Positions 33,105-41,699 of a stretch of 64,000 bases of DNA are shown here, in pieces. A program made the position numbers and the translations under genes. This DNA is from an uncultured Rhodanobacteraceae bacterium (GTDB lineage: Bacteria > Pseudomonadota > Gammaproteobacteria > Xanthomonadales > SZUA-5), in NCBI GenBank assembly GCA_937928755.1, contig CALEZI010000127.1, forward strand, positions 1 to 64,000. The letters run 5' to 3'. The notes beneath the pieces are model-generated. The model did not search any database, was not told the DNA's origin, and saw nothing but the letters and a program-made list of their open reading frames with translations. Position 1 is the stretch's first letter, and the number at the start of each line of letters is the position of its first letter.

Positions 33105-34241
33105 TCAGGCCGGAATAAGGCAGCCCACGGTGTCGAACGCGGCCGCAATCCGTTGGGCGGTCTCGAGCGACACGCCGGCGGCCAGGGCAGCGGTGGCCAG
33201 CGTGCAGCGCTGGTCGAGCTCACGGGCGATGCAGGCGGCCACCGGATAGTCTCGCTGCAAGTCGATGTTCTGAATCAGTCGAAATCGGGCATCTGCGGCA
33301 AACTGCGGAGCGGCGTCGGCGCTGCTCTGGTCGAGAAAGGCGCATAACCAGAGCAGTTCGGTGTACGGCCGCGGCGGCAAGCTCGCCTTGATTTCGTTGA
33401 ATTGGTGGGTGGTCAACAACTGCCAGTCGCCGCGTCGCAGTTGCTTGCTGCAGCAGTCCTCGAAGGCACGCAAGGTGGCTCTGGAGTAGTAACTTCGATT
33501 GCGTGGATCCAGCGTCAGTACGATATGGCCGCTCTCGATGCGCGAAGGGCCCGAAAGCATGCGGCTCGTCAGATAGCTCACCAACGGATGCATCTGATTG
33601 GATTCTGCCGGGTTCGCCAGACTGACGGCGCGGACTTCGGCGCGATCGGTGCTGCCTTCGGTGGCCTCGATCTGTACGCGGTCATGCAGGCGAATCGACG
33701 CCAGCACATCCTTGTGCACCGGGTCCGGTTCACGGCGGAAGAGTTGCTCCGCCGCTTCCATCAATGCCGATTCCTGCAAGGGCGGAGGCGGCGACCAGTG
33801 ATCGTTGAAGTCGTGTAATGGGGCCTCGGGGTCGAACGACTCACCAACTTGCCAGCGATCGGCCAGGCTGGATTCGAAGATGTCGTCGTAGACATTCTGC
33901 TGAATGGCGGGTGCGCTCTCGGGACGAGCGGTTTCGCGGTTGCTGGTCGCATTCAGCAGCCGCACGATGTCCTCGCGCGTCAACGGCCAGGGCGCAGTTT
34001 CCATGCCGGCCGCGCCACGTACCGAATCGATTACGCGCACTCGGCGCTGTGCGGCCGGATCCGCAGCAACCGGCAGGTCACTGGCGTCATGGATGACCAC
34101 CAGATCGACATGGCGGTCATCTTCCCGACGCGCGCGCCAGCGTTCGCTCAGGCTCGCGGCAGCCTTGCGCAGCAGCAGGCGCAGGTAGGCGATTTCCTCC
34201 TCGCTGCCGCCGACGAATTCAATGATGCGTTCGCGCTTCAT
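33105..34241 (-). CDS. Hypothetical 378-aa protein
   Basis: No family was recognised. The N-terminus (MKRERIIEFVGGSEEEIAYL) is followed by a segment that could be a degenerate receiver-like alpha/beta fold (VDLVVIHDASDLPV...RRVRVIDSVRG). A proline-rich linker follows near 140-160. The C-terminal half is helical and ends in a possible HTH (LATAALAAGVSLETAQRIAA). It is soluble with no signal peptide. It is transcribed leftwards next to the RHH-PilZ gene and may be part of the same signalling unit. Confidence 0.6.
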   Translation of the reverse strand: MKRERIIEFVGGSEEEIAYLRLLLRKAAASLSERWRARREDDRHVDLVVIHDASDLPVAADPAAQRRVRVIDSVRGAAGMETAPWPLTREDIVRLLNATSNRETARPESAPAIQQNVYDDIFESSLADRWQVGESFDPEAPLHDFNDHWSPPPPLQESALMEAAEQLFRREPDPVHKDVLASIRLHDRVQIEATEGSTDRAEVRAVSLANPAESNQMHPLVSYLTSRMLSGPSRIESGHIVLTLDPRNRSYYSRATLRAFEDCCSKQLRRGDWQLLTTHQFNEIKASLPPRPYTELLWLCAFLDQSSADAAPQFAADARFRLIQNIDLQRDYPVAACIARELDQRCTLATAALAAGVSLETAQRIAAAFDTVGCLIPA

Positions 34242-34441
34242 GTGTTTCTGGTTCCGATCGACCCTGCCTGTCCGGGTTGCCCGACGGCGCAGCGGTCGGA
34301 CGTCGCCGGCGGCGACCCTGGATCTGGAGGATAGCCGAGCAATGCCTGTGCACGGACTGGCATTCCATCGAGCGGACGCGGGTCATCGCGCCGCAAAGCG
34401 TGGACTCGATCCCGCGTCGGCGGGCCGCTGATCGCCGCCGA

Positions 34442-35014
34442 CTAATCGCAGAACTTCTGCTCGACCACCTTGCGGCAGATCACCGCCCGGAGGTCGCCCT
34501 GCGGCATGACTTCGGAAAACTTGACGCCGTACTCGAACTGATTGGCGTCGCGTGGCGCGGCCCGAATGACCAATCCGGCGATGGTGATCTTCTCGCCATT
34601 CCTCGGGATGAAGTAGAGATGGATGGATTCGTGCTCGCGGAGTTGCTTGCTGCAGCGGATGCGCGCGCCGCGCACGCTGATGTCGAGCACGTCGCACGGG
34701 AAATATCGGGTGAACAGGCCGAACAGTCGGGTCGACGCGTCAAAGCTGAAGCGGGCCTTGATGTCGCCGTATTCGACCCGGGTGTGTTCGCGCAGGCTTT
34801 TGTCGTGGGTTGGGCCGCTGTCGACCGCAAGTTCAATGTGCTCGATTCCCGGAGTGCGGTCCTGCTCCGGCTCGCCGTCGTGCGCGACAGTCCCGAGCGC
34901 CTGCGCCAGCAGCATCCGCGCGTGTTCGTCGAGGCTGCGGCCATGCGCGACCGCGTCTCGCTGCAGGCGGTCCCTCAGGTCTTTGCCGAAGTCGTGGATC
35001 AGCAGATTGCTCAT
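34442..35014 (-). CDS. Ribbon-helix-helix/PilZ fusion protein
   Basis: A 190-aa protein. The N-terminal 42 residues (MSNLLIHDFGKDLRDRLQRD, then HGRSLDEHARMLLAQAL) match FitA/Arc-type ribbon-helix-helix DNA-binding domains. The C-terminal part is a PilZ c-di-GMP-binding domain with the RxxxR motif (REHTR) and DISVRGARI, the D/NxSxxG motif. This suggests a transcription factor controlled by c-di-GMP. An ATG 20 codons upstream (35074) would add residues unlike RHH proteins, so 35014 is preferred. DNA binding is inferred. Confidence 0.7.
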   Translation of the reverse strand: MSNLLIHDFGKDLRDRLQRDAVAHGRSLDEHARMLLAQALGTVAHDGEPEQDRTPGIEHIELAVDSGPTHDKSLREHTRVEYGDIKARFSFDASTRLFGLFTRYFPCDVLDISVRGARIRCSKQLREHESIHLYFIPRNGEKITIAGLVIRAAPRDANQFEYGVKFSEVMPQGDLRAVICRKVVEQKFCD

Positions 35015-35120
35015 CGCTCGCTCATGCTCGCCAGGAAGTCGCGTGGCAAAAGGCGCAAACAGGGTAAAGCTCATGCATGGGATAGCACACTATTCCCGGT
35101 TTGCGCAGCATCCGAACGTC

Positions 35121-36662
35121 TCAGCCATAGCCATAACTGGAACCCGGACCGAGCGGAAATCCGAGTGCCCAGTAGCTCAGCAGGTACAAGGTCCACAGCA
35201 CCAGGAATGTGATCGAGTACGGCAACATCAGTGCCACCACCGTGCCGATGCCGGTGTTCTTGACGTACTTCTGGCAGAACACCACCACCAGCGGGAAGTA
35301 CGGCATCAGGGGCGTGATGATGTTGCTCGACGAATCGCCGATGCGGTAGGCGGCCTGGGTCAGATCCGGCGAGATGCCGAGCTGCATCAGCATCGGCACG
35401 AAGATCGGCGCGAGCAGCGTCCATTTGGCTGATGCTGAGCCGATCAGCAGGTTGACGCACGCGGTGAGCAGAATGATGCCGATCAGCGTCAGCGCGCTGG
35501 GCATTGCAGCAGACTTGAGCAAGGCCGCGCCCTCGAGCGCGATCAGCACGCCCAGGTTGGATTGCGAAAACACCGCGATGAACAGCGCGCAGCAAAATAC
35601 CAGCACCAGGTAATAGCCCATCGTGCTCATCGCCCTGGACATGCCGGCCACGATGTCGCGATGGGATTTCACGCTGCCGACGACGACGCCATAGATCACG
35701 CCCGGGATCAGAAACAGCAGGAAGATCAGCGGCACGATCGAGCGCATCAGCGGCGCGTCGGTGGCGGTCAGGGCGCCCGACGGCGAGCGCCACGCCGAGT
35801 CGGCTGGCAGCGCGCTGAGGAACAACAAACCCAGCGCCAGCGCCATCGCGCCGAGCGAAAGCCACATGCCCTTGCGTTCGCTGGCGGTCAGCGCATCGAA
35901 CCTGTCGACGCTGCCGGTGTCGCCATCGATGGCCGTGGTTGCCTTCAGGCGCGGTTCGATGATGCGATCGGTGATGAACCAGACGACCAGCACGACCAGC
36001 AACGACGAGCTGAAGGTGAAATAAAGGTTGTTGATCGGCGACACCTGATGCGCCGGATCGATGATCTGGGCCGCGGCCAGCGTGATGTTGGCGAGCATCG
36101 GGTCGAGGCTGGTCGGCAGGAAGAAGGTCGCGCTGTAAGCGCCGGAGACCGCGGCAAAACCCGCCGCGATGCCGGCCAGCGGATGGCGCCCGGCGGCGTA
36201 GAAGATCACGCCAGCCAGCGGTGTGACCAGCACATAACCGGCATCCACCGCGTAGTGCGAGAGGATCGCCACGAACGCCACCATCGGCGTCAGCAGCGCC
36301 TTCACCGTTACTTGCAGCAGCGCGCGCAACACCGCGTTGATGAAGCCGACGTGCTCGGCGATGCCAAGGCCGAGCATCGACACCAGCACCACGCCCAGCG
36401 GCGGAAAGGTCACGAATACATTGACCATGTTCGACAGGAAGGCTGTCAGCGACGCGCCTGACAGCATGTTGACGATCTTCAGCGGTTCCTTGCTGCGCGG
36501 GTCGATGACGTCGAAACTGGCGCTGGAGAAGATCCAGCTGGCGACGAACACCAGAGTCATCAGCGCCATGAACAGCAGCGCAGGATCCGGCAACTTGTTG
36601 CCGAAACGCTCAACCAGGTTGAGCGCGCGGGTCATGGCAGAGGTCTGGACGGTGGCGGTCAT
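35121..36662 (-). CDS. AbgT-family transporter
   Basis: Inner-membrane transporter of the AbgT family (p-aminobenzoyl-glutamate uptake in E. coli; antimicrobial or sulfonamide efflux reported for some members), 513 aa with about 11-13 hydrophobic segments. Family marks include NKLPDPALLF, a conserved YVLVTPLAGVIF stretch and the C-terminal SSSNIITPLMPYFPLV. No abgA or abgB hydrolase genes are next to it, so the substrate is uncertain. It is transcribed divergently from the HD-GYP gene. Confidence 0.92.
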   Translation of the reverse strand: MTATVQTSAMTRALNLVERFGNKLPDPALLFMALMTLVFVASWIFSSASFDVIDPRSKEPLKIVNMLSGASLTAFLSNMVNVFVTFPPLGVVLVSMLGLGIAEHVGFINAVLRALLQVTVKALLTPMVAFVAILSHYAVDAGYVLVTPLAGVIFYAAGRHPLAGIAAGFAAVSGAYSATFFLPTSLDPMLANITLAAAQIIDPAHQVSPINNLYFTFSSSLLVVLVVWFITDRIIEPRLKATTAIDGDTGSVDRFDALTASERKGMWLSLGAMALALGLLFLSALPADSAWRSPSGALTATDAPLMRSIVPLIFLLFLIPGVIYGVVVGSVKSHRDIVAGMSRAMSTMGYYLVLVFCCALFIAVFSQSNLGVLIALEGAALLKSAAMPSALTLIGIILLTACVNLLIGSASAKWTLLAPIFVPMLMQLGISPDLTQAAYRIGDSSSNIITPLMPYFPLVVVFCQKYVKNTGIGTVVALMLPYSITFLVLWTLYLLSYWALGFPLGPGSSYGYG

Positions 36663-37012
36663 CGATGGTTGGCAGTGGCGGCGAAATGCGGAGCATAGTT
36701 TTCACGATGCAAAGCAGTTGTGCACAAGCGACAACCGAATTCGTCCGCGGTCCGAATCCACGGCACCCCGATTCAACGGTACGGAGCGGTCCGTAACAGC
36801 AGCGACAGTGCCGCATCGGTCCGGGCAGCGTCGCGAGCACAAGCAGGCAGCGCCAATCATGGCTTCAACAGTCTGGATGGCGACTTGCAGATCCCGCTCG
36901 GCGTTGCATGGCCGCCACGCACGTGGGTTAACATCGCCGGTGGCGACGCCACCGGTTCAACTGCGGCAGCGAAGCAGACGCTCGAAGAATACAAGGACGG
37001 CAGAAGGCGCCG
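36663..37012. other. Divergent intergenic region, abgT and HD-GYP
   Basis: 350 bp without a gene, containing the divergent promoters. A perfect hairpin CCGGTGGC-GAC-GCCACCGG (36937-36955) sits in the probable 5' leader of the HD-GYP gene. No T-run follows it. Confidence 0.4.
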
Positions 37013-37669
37013 ATGGACAAGATCGAGCGGGAATCGAAGTCCTCCCCATCCGCAGTCGTCGCGGCATCGGAGGATTTCGTCCGCGCTTTCGCGGACATCG
37101 AACATGCCTACGAATCCACGCTCGAAGGCTGGATCCGGGCGCTCGATCTGCGCGATCGCGAGACCGTCGGGCATAGCCGAAGAGTCGTCGAGCTGACCGT
37201 TGAGCTGTCCGGGATCTTTGGAGTGTCGGCGGAGGCACTGATCCACATCCGCAGGGGCGCCTTGTTGCATGACATCGGCAAGATGGCGTTGCCCGACAGC
37301 GTGCTGCTCAAGCCTGGCCCCCTGGATGCGCATGAGCGGGAACAGATGTACCTGCATCCCTGGTATGCCTACCAGATGCTCTCGGGAGTGGACTTTCTGC
37401 GCCCGGCGCTCGACATTCCCTACGCACACCACGAGCGCTGGGACGGCTCGGGGTACCCCAGGGGGTTGCGCGGCGAAGAAACGCCGTTCGCGGCGCGTTT
37501 GTTCGCAGTCATCGACGTCTGGGACGCGCTTCGATTCGATCGCCCCTATCGCCCCGGTTGGAGCGCTGACCGGGTCATCGAACACATCCGCAGTTCATCG
37601 GGAACGCATTTTGAGCCGGTGGTTGCGGAGGCCTTCGAGGCCTTGTTGAGGAAACGCGGCGAGATCTGA
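37013..37669 (+). CDS. HD-GYP domain phosphodiesterase
   Basis: A 218-aa single-domain HD-GYP protein, expected to hydrolyse c-di-GMP. The signature is complete: RxRDRETVGHSRRV, HDIGK (86-90), HP..AYQML, HHERWDGSGYPRGLRG (HHE 139-141, GYP 147-149) and IDVWDALRFDRPYR. There is no receiver or other sensory domain; a 35-residue N-terminal helix precedes the domain. It could oppose WspR encoded 2-3 kb away. Catalysis is inferred from intact motifs. Confidence 0.92.
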   Translation: MDKIERESKSSPSAVVAASEDFVRAFADIEHAYESTLEGWIRALDLRDRETVGHSRRVVELTVELSGIFGVSAEALIHIRRGALLHDIGKMALPDSVLLKPGPLDAHEREQMYLHPWYAYQMLSGVDFLRPALDIPYAHHERWDGSGYPRGLRGEETPFAARLFAVIDVWDALRFDRPYRPGWSADRVIEHIRSSSGTHFEPVVAEAFEALLRKRGEI

Positions 37670-37950
37670 GCGTGGCGTGTCAGCGCCGTTTGCCGCTCAG
37701 CGTATCCGATTCTCTCGTTTCGATCCTCATGACCCGGTCTTCGTCCTGACTTCGGCACCCAGGACGTTGATGGGGCAGGGCATTGGGCTTGAGTTCGCTG
37801 CGTTGATCGCAACACGCCGACGCTCGGCTTGGGCGTGAGGCAGTCCATGGCAATGCGCGGGCGTTGTGCGGGAGATCGAGCGCTGCTGAGCGAACTGTCC
37901 ACAGTGGCTTCCGTATGCTGCGCGGGGCGCGGAACCGGTGAGGAGCGAGC

Positions 37951-39309
37951 ATGAGCGAGAGCGAGCGTTACGATCGCAAGACGCGGCAGTTGCGCCTGCT
38001 GTCCGAAGCGCTGGCCAGCGGACGCCTGGCGCCGGTCAAACGCATGCTCGACACGCTCACGCCCGGCGAAATCGCCCGCGTGCTGGAATCGTTGCCGCCG
38101 GCAAAGCGCAGCGTGGTTTGGGGGCTGGTCGACCCGGATGATGACGGCGAAGTGCTGGTCCATGTGGCCGATGAGGTCCGCGACGGCCTGCTCGCCGAAA
38201 TGGACAACGAGGAACTGCGCTCGGCGTTGAACACGCTGGAGGTCGACGATCTGGCCGATCTGGTCGACGACCTGCCGCAGCAGTTGATCGAAGAGCTGCT
38301 GCGCGGCATGGATCGCGAGCATCGCGATCGTCTGGAGCAGGTGCTGTCGTACCCGGAGGAAAGTGCCGGGCGCCTGATGAATACCGACGTGGTCACCGTA
38401 CGCGCCGATGTCGCCATCGACGTGGTGCTGCGGTTCTTGCGCATGCGCGGTGAATTGCCGGAGCACACCGACCATCTGTTCGTGGTCAACCGCAACAGCC
38501 GTTACCTCGGGCGGGTCGCGCTGACCGCGCTGCTGACCAGCGATCCCGATCGCACTATCGCCGAAATCGTCGATGACTCGTTGCCGGGTATCCGCGCCAG
38601 CGCCACGCTCGACCATGTCGCCGAGGAGTTCGAGAACCATCGTTATGTGTCGGCGCCGGTAGTCGACGCCGACAACCGGCTGGTCGGCCGCATTACCGTC
38701 GACGACGTCATCGACCTGGTACGCGATCGCGCCGAGCACGACCTGATGTCGATGGCCGGCCTGAACGAGGAAGAAGACATGTTCGCGCCGGTCGCCGCGG
38801 CCAGCCGCAGGCGCGCGATCTGGCTGGGCATCAACCTGCTGACGGCGTTCCTCGCGGCGGCGGTGATCGGCAAGTTCGAAGCGACGCTGGAACAGATCGT
38901 CGCGCTGGCGGTGCTGATGCCGGTGGTCGCCAGCATGGGCGGTGTGGCCGGCACGCAGACGCTGACGCTGATCGTGCGCGGTCTGGCGTTGGGGCAGGTC
39001 AGTTGGGACAACGCGCGCGATCTGCTCAAGCGCGAGATGGCGATCGGCGTACTGAATGGCGTGTTGTGGGCGGTGGTGGTGGCGCTGGTCGCATGGGCCT
39101 GGTTTGGCGACTGGCGCATTTCGGCGGTGATCGGCGCCGCGATCATCATCAATCTGCTGGCGGCGGCGTTATCGGGCGTGTTGATTCCGCTGCTGCTGAA
39201 GCGCTTTGCCGTCGATCCTGCGCTCGCTGGTGGCGTGGTCTTGACCACGGTGACCGATGTGGTTGGATTCCTCGCGTTTCTCGGCTTGGCAACCTTGTTC
39301 TTGTTGTAG
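37951..39309 (+). CDS. mgtE: Magnesium transporter MgtE
   Basis: Mg2+ channel/transporter, 452 aa. It has an N-terminal helical domain (LDTLTPGEIARVLESL), a tandem CBS pair at about residues 130-260 (SAGRLMNTDVVTVR, VDADNRLVGRITVDDVIDL) and five C-terminal membrane segments ending VVLTTVTDVVGFLAFLGLAT. The CBS and N domains gate the pore in response to cytosolic Mg2+. It stands alone. The preceding 281 bp holds no recognisable gene. Confidence 0.95.
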   Translation: MSESERYDRKTRQLRLLSEALASGRLAPVKRMLDTLTPGEIARVLESLPPAKRSVVWGLVDPDDDGEVLVHVADEVRDGLLAEMDNEELRSALNTLEVDDLADLVDDLPQQLIEELLRGMDREHRDRLEQVLSYPEESAGRLMNTDVVTVRADVAIDVVLRFLRMRGELPEHTDHLFVVNRNSRYLGRVALTALLTSDPDRTIAEIVDDSLPGIRASATLDHVAEEFENHRYVSAPVVDADNRLVGRITVDDVIDLVRDRAEHDLMSMAGLNEEEDMFAPVAAASRRRAIWLGINLLTAFLAAAVIGKFEATLEQIVALAVLMPVVASMGGVAGTQTLTLIVRGLALGQVSWDNARDLLKREMAIGVLNGVLWAVVVALVAWAWFGDWRISAVIGAAIIINLLAAALSGVLIPLLLKRFAVDPALAGGVVLTTVTDVVGFLAFLGLATLFLL

Positions 39310-39354
39310 CCGACGTCTTCGCCGGAACGGACCGCAGGTGTCAGAACAGTAGAG

Positions 39355-39470
39355 CCTTCTGACCGCAAAGGACGCAAAGAAGGCCAGATTCCAGGGATTG
39401 CTGCTGGCGCTGAAGGGAAGACCTTTGCTTTCCTTTGCGTTTTTTGCGTCCTTTGCGGACAGAAAAGGCA
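39355..39470. repeat. CCGCAAAGGACGCAAA dispersed inverted repeat
   Basis: CCGCAAAGGACGCAAA (from 39363) and TTTGCGTCCTTTGCGG (39443-39458) are exact complements about 63 bp apart. The same pair of arms bounds the repeat at the left edge of the window. It lies between convergent mgtE and wspR and may act as a bidirectional terminator. Confidence 0.8.
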
Positions 39471-39495
39471 ACCGGATGGCGCGGGCGCCTGCAAC

Positions 39496-40692
39496 TCAGC
39501 GACTTGGTCCGGCCCACGACACCAGTCGCACGCCCTTGCCATCTTCTGGTCGCAGCACGCCGGGGCCGAGATTGATGTCGCCGAGGCGCTTGTGGAAGTC
39601 CGGGTCGGGGCCGGGGAATACGCCGAAGGCGCGGTTGCGGCCATCCAGCTTGGCGAGATAGGTGCCGGCATCGGCGAGTGCGATGGCGAGGTGCTCGTCG
39701 TGTGCAGGCGCGGCGCCTGTTCCGGGTTCGACCATCCACGGCCAGGGCGTGAACCCGAGCGAAATGGTGACGTGAAGAGGCTCGCGTCCCGGCAACGCCA
39801 CCGGCGTTTCGGCAACTGCGCGCAGGATGCGTCCGGCAAGCACCTTGGAGCCTTCCGCATCGAGTCCGCGCGCCACCACCAGGAACTCTTCGCCGCCCCA
39901 GCGCATCGCGGCATCCGCGGAGCGCAAGGTGCGCCGCAGGCGATGCGCGACCTCGACCAGCACGGCGTCGCCGACATCGTGGCCATGGCGGTCGTTGATC
40001 TGCTTGAAGTGATCCAGATCGAACTGCAGGTAAGTGAGTTGTTCCGACGGCTGCGGGCGCCGCCGCTCGCCGGGTTCCGGCCAGTTGGCGGGCGCTGGTT
40101 CGCGATCGAGGAACACGCGCAGATAACGCCGGTTGCGCAGTCCGGTCAACGCATCTGAAAGCGCAGAATCGGCGAGTTCGCGGTTGACGGCCTCGAGTTG
40201 CGCGGCCTGTGCCTGCAACTGTGCCTTCTGTCGCTCGATCTCGGCCTGACGCTGTTCCAGCGCCATGCGGCTCTCCAGCAACGCCTGGAATGCGAGTTCG
40301 CGTTGGCGCGCGTTGTGATAAGCGCGGCCGTGATAACGAATGCGCGCGGCCAGTTCGAGGGCGCTCGGCAGTTTCACGACGTAGTCGTTGGCGCCCCAGC
40401 GGAACGCCTCAACCTTGGTCTCCGGGTCGTCGGCGGCCGACAACATGACCACCGGCACCTCGGTCAGGCTTGGGTGCGCGCGGTAGCGCTTGAGCAGGGT
40501 GATGCCGTCGAGTCCGTCCATGATCAAGTCCTGCAGGATGACCGCAGGTTCGACCGCCTGCGCCTGGGCCACGGCTTCGGTGGGATCGCTGACGCTGAAC
40601 AGCTCGAGGTCGGGTTCGTTTGCCAGCATCTGCCGCAGCGCGGCGATGATCACCGGTTGGTCGTCGACCATGAGCACGCGGATGCTGCTCAT
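39496..40692 (-). CDS. wspR: Diguanylate cyclase response regulator WspR
   Basis: Output of the Wsp system, makes c-di-GMP from two GTP when phosphorylated, 398 aa. The receiver has D10-D11 and phospho-acceptor D55 (LQDLIMDGLDG). A long coiled coil follows (EQRQAEIERQKAQLQAQAAQ). The GGDEF domain has an intact active site GGEEF and an inhibitory RxxD (RSAD) five residues before it. Its ATG overlaps the wspF stop by 4 nt. It is the last gene of the operon. Confidence 0.95.
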   Translation of the reverse strand: MSSIRVLMVDDQPVIIAALRQMLANEPDLELFSVSDPTEAVAQAQAVEPAVILQDLIMDGLDGITLLKRYRAHPSLTEVPVVMLSAADDPETKVEAFRWGANDYVVKLPSALELAARIRYHGRAYHNARQRELAFQALLESRMALEQRQAEIERQKAQLQAQAAQLEAVNRELADSALSDALTGLRNRRYLRVFLDREPAPANWPEPGERRRPQPSEQLTYLQFDLDHFKQINDRHGHDVGDAVLVEVAHRLRRTLRSADAAMRWGGEEFLVVARGLDAEGSKVLAGRILRAVAETPVALPGREPLHVTISLGFTPWPWMVEPGTGAAPAHDEHLAIALADAGTYLAKLDGRNRAFGVFPGPDPDFHKRLGDINLGPGVLRPEDGKGVRLVSWAGPSR

Positions 40693-41699
40693 CCGAGGAT
40701 GCGCCCGAAGCGCTGGTTGGCCGCCATGTGGCGGGCCAGCGCCGGTCCGATGGCTACCGGCGGCAAGGCCTGCACTGCGGCACCGTTTTCCAGCGCGGCT
40801 CGGGGCATGCCGAACACGGCGCAACTGCCTTCGTCCTGGGCCAGCGTGAACCAGCCGGCCTGGCGCATCTTTAGCAGGCCGCGAGCGCCGTCGTTGCCCA
40901 TGCCACTGAGCAGCGCTGCAGCACCCGGCCGCGCGTGCTCGGCGAGACTGCTGAACAGTGCATCGATGCTCGGCACGTGCAGGTCGCTGCGCTGCGCGGG
41001 CTGATAGGTGAGTTGCTGCGAAGCCAGCAACACTAGGTGGCCTGCGGCGGAGCCGACGTAGACCCGTCCCGCTGCGAGGCTTTCGCCGCGTTGGGCCAGA
41101 GTGACCGGCAACAGCGTGTTGGAGGCCAGCCATTCGACCAGGCCGCTGGAGAATTCCCCATCGATATGCTGCACCACGAGCACTGCCGCGCCGAGCCCGG
41201 CTGGTAATCCGGCGAGCACCTGCGCCAGCGCCTGCGGACCTCCCGTCGAGGCACCCAACGCAATGATCGGCACCGATCCGGATCCTGTCGTTGCTGCCGC
41301 AACTGGGATGGCCGGTCTGGACTGCGTGTCGCCGATCAGCGTCTGCATGCGGCGAATTCGAGTCAGCAGTCGCTGCGCACCGACCAGCTCGCCGTCGGCT
41401 TCCAGATGCGGCGGCTGCAGGTGTCCGAGTGCTCCGGCGCTCAATGCCTCATAGACACCGGACGCGCGATCATCGTCGGCGAGCACGAACCAGGGACAGC
41501 CTTCAGGGGCGAGTTGCCGGGCGTCGCTGGTCACCAGTGCCGCATCCAGCAGCAGCAGATCGGGAGGGTCGCGGCGGCGCATGCGCTCCAGTTCGCGGCC
41601 GTCCGCCGCGGTCCAGACCAACGACAGATCACCTTGCGCCAGGCTGCGGCGCACCGCCTCGCGGACCAGTCTTTGCGGGTGGGCCAAAGCAATTCTCAT
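40689..41699 (-). CDS. wspF: CheB-type methylesterase WspF
   Basis: Methylesterase that resets the receptor WspA, 336 aa. The catalytic triad is intact: S151 (GASTGGP), H178 (VVQHID) and D270 (LSGMGNDGA). The receiver domain is degenerate. D52 (LLLLDAAL) remains, but the acidic pocket is replaced (IALAHPQR) and the usual lysine near GHLQPP is missing. In P. aeruginosa, loss of WspF locks WspR on. Here the enzyme looks active, but its phospho-control may be altered. Coupled to wspE and wspR. Confidence 0.93.
   Translation of the reverse strand: MRIALAHPQRLVREAVRRSLAQGDLSLVWTAADGRELERMRRRDPPDLLLLDAALVTSDARQLAPEGCPWFVLADDDRASGVYEALSAGALGHLQPPHLEADGELVGAQRLLTRIRRMQTLIGDTQSRPAIPVAAATTGSGSVPIIALGASTGGPQALAQVLAGLPAGLGAAVLVVQHIDGEFSSGLVEWLASNTLLPVTLAQRGESLAAGRVYVGSAAGHLVLLASQQLTYQPAQRSDLHVPSIDALFSSLAEHARPGAAALLSGMGNDGARGLLKMRQAGWFTLAQDEGSCAVFGMPRAALENGAAVQALPPVAIGPALARHMAANQRFGRILG

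Noticed and set aside
36337..37176. 279-codon + strand frame over the abgT promoter and HD-GYP start
   Set aside because: It overlaps two well supported genes and has compositionally poor translation.
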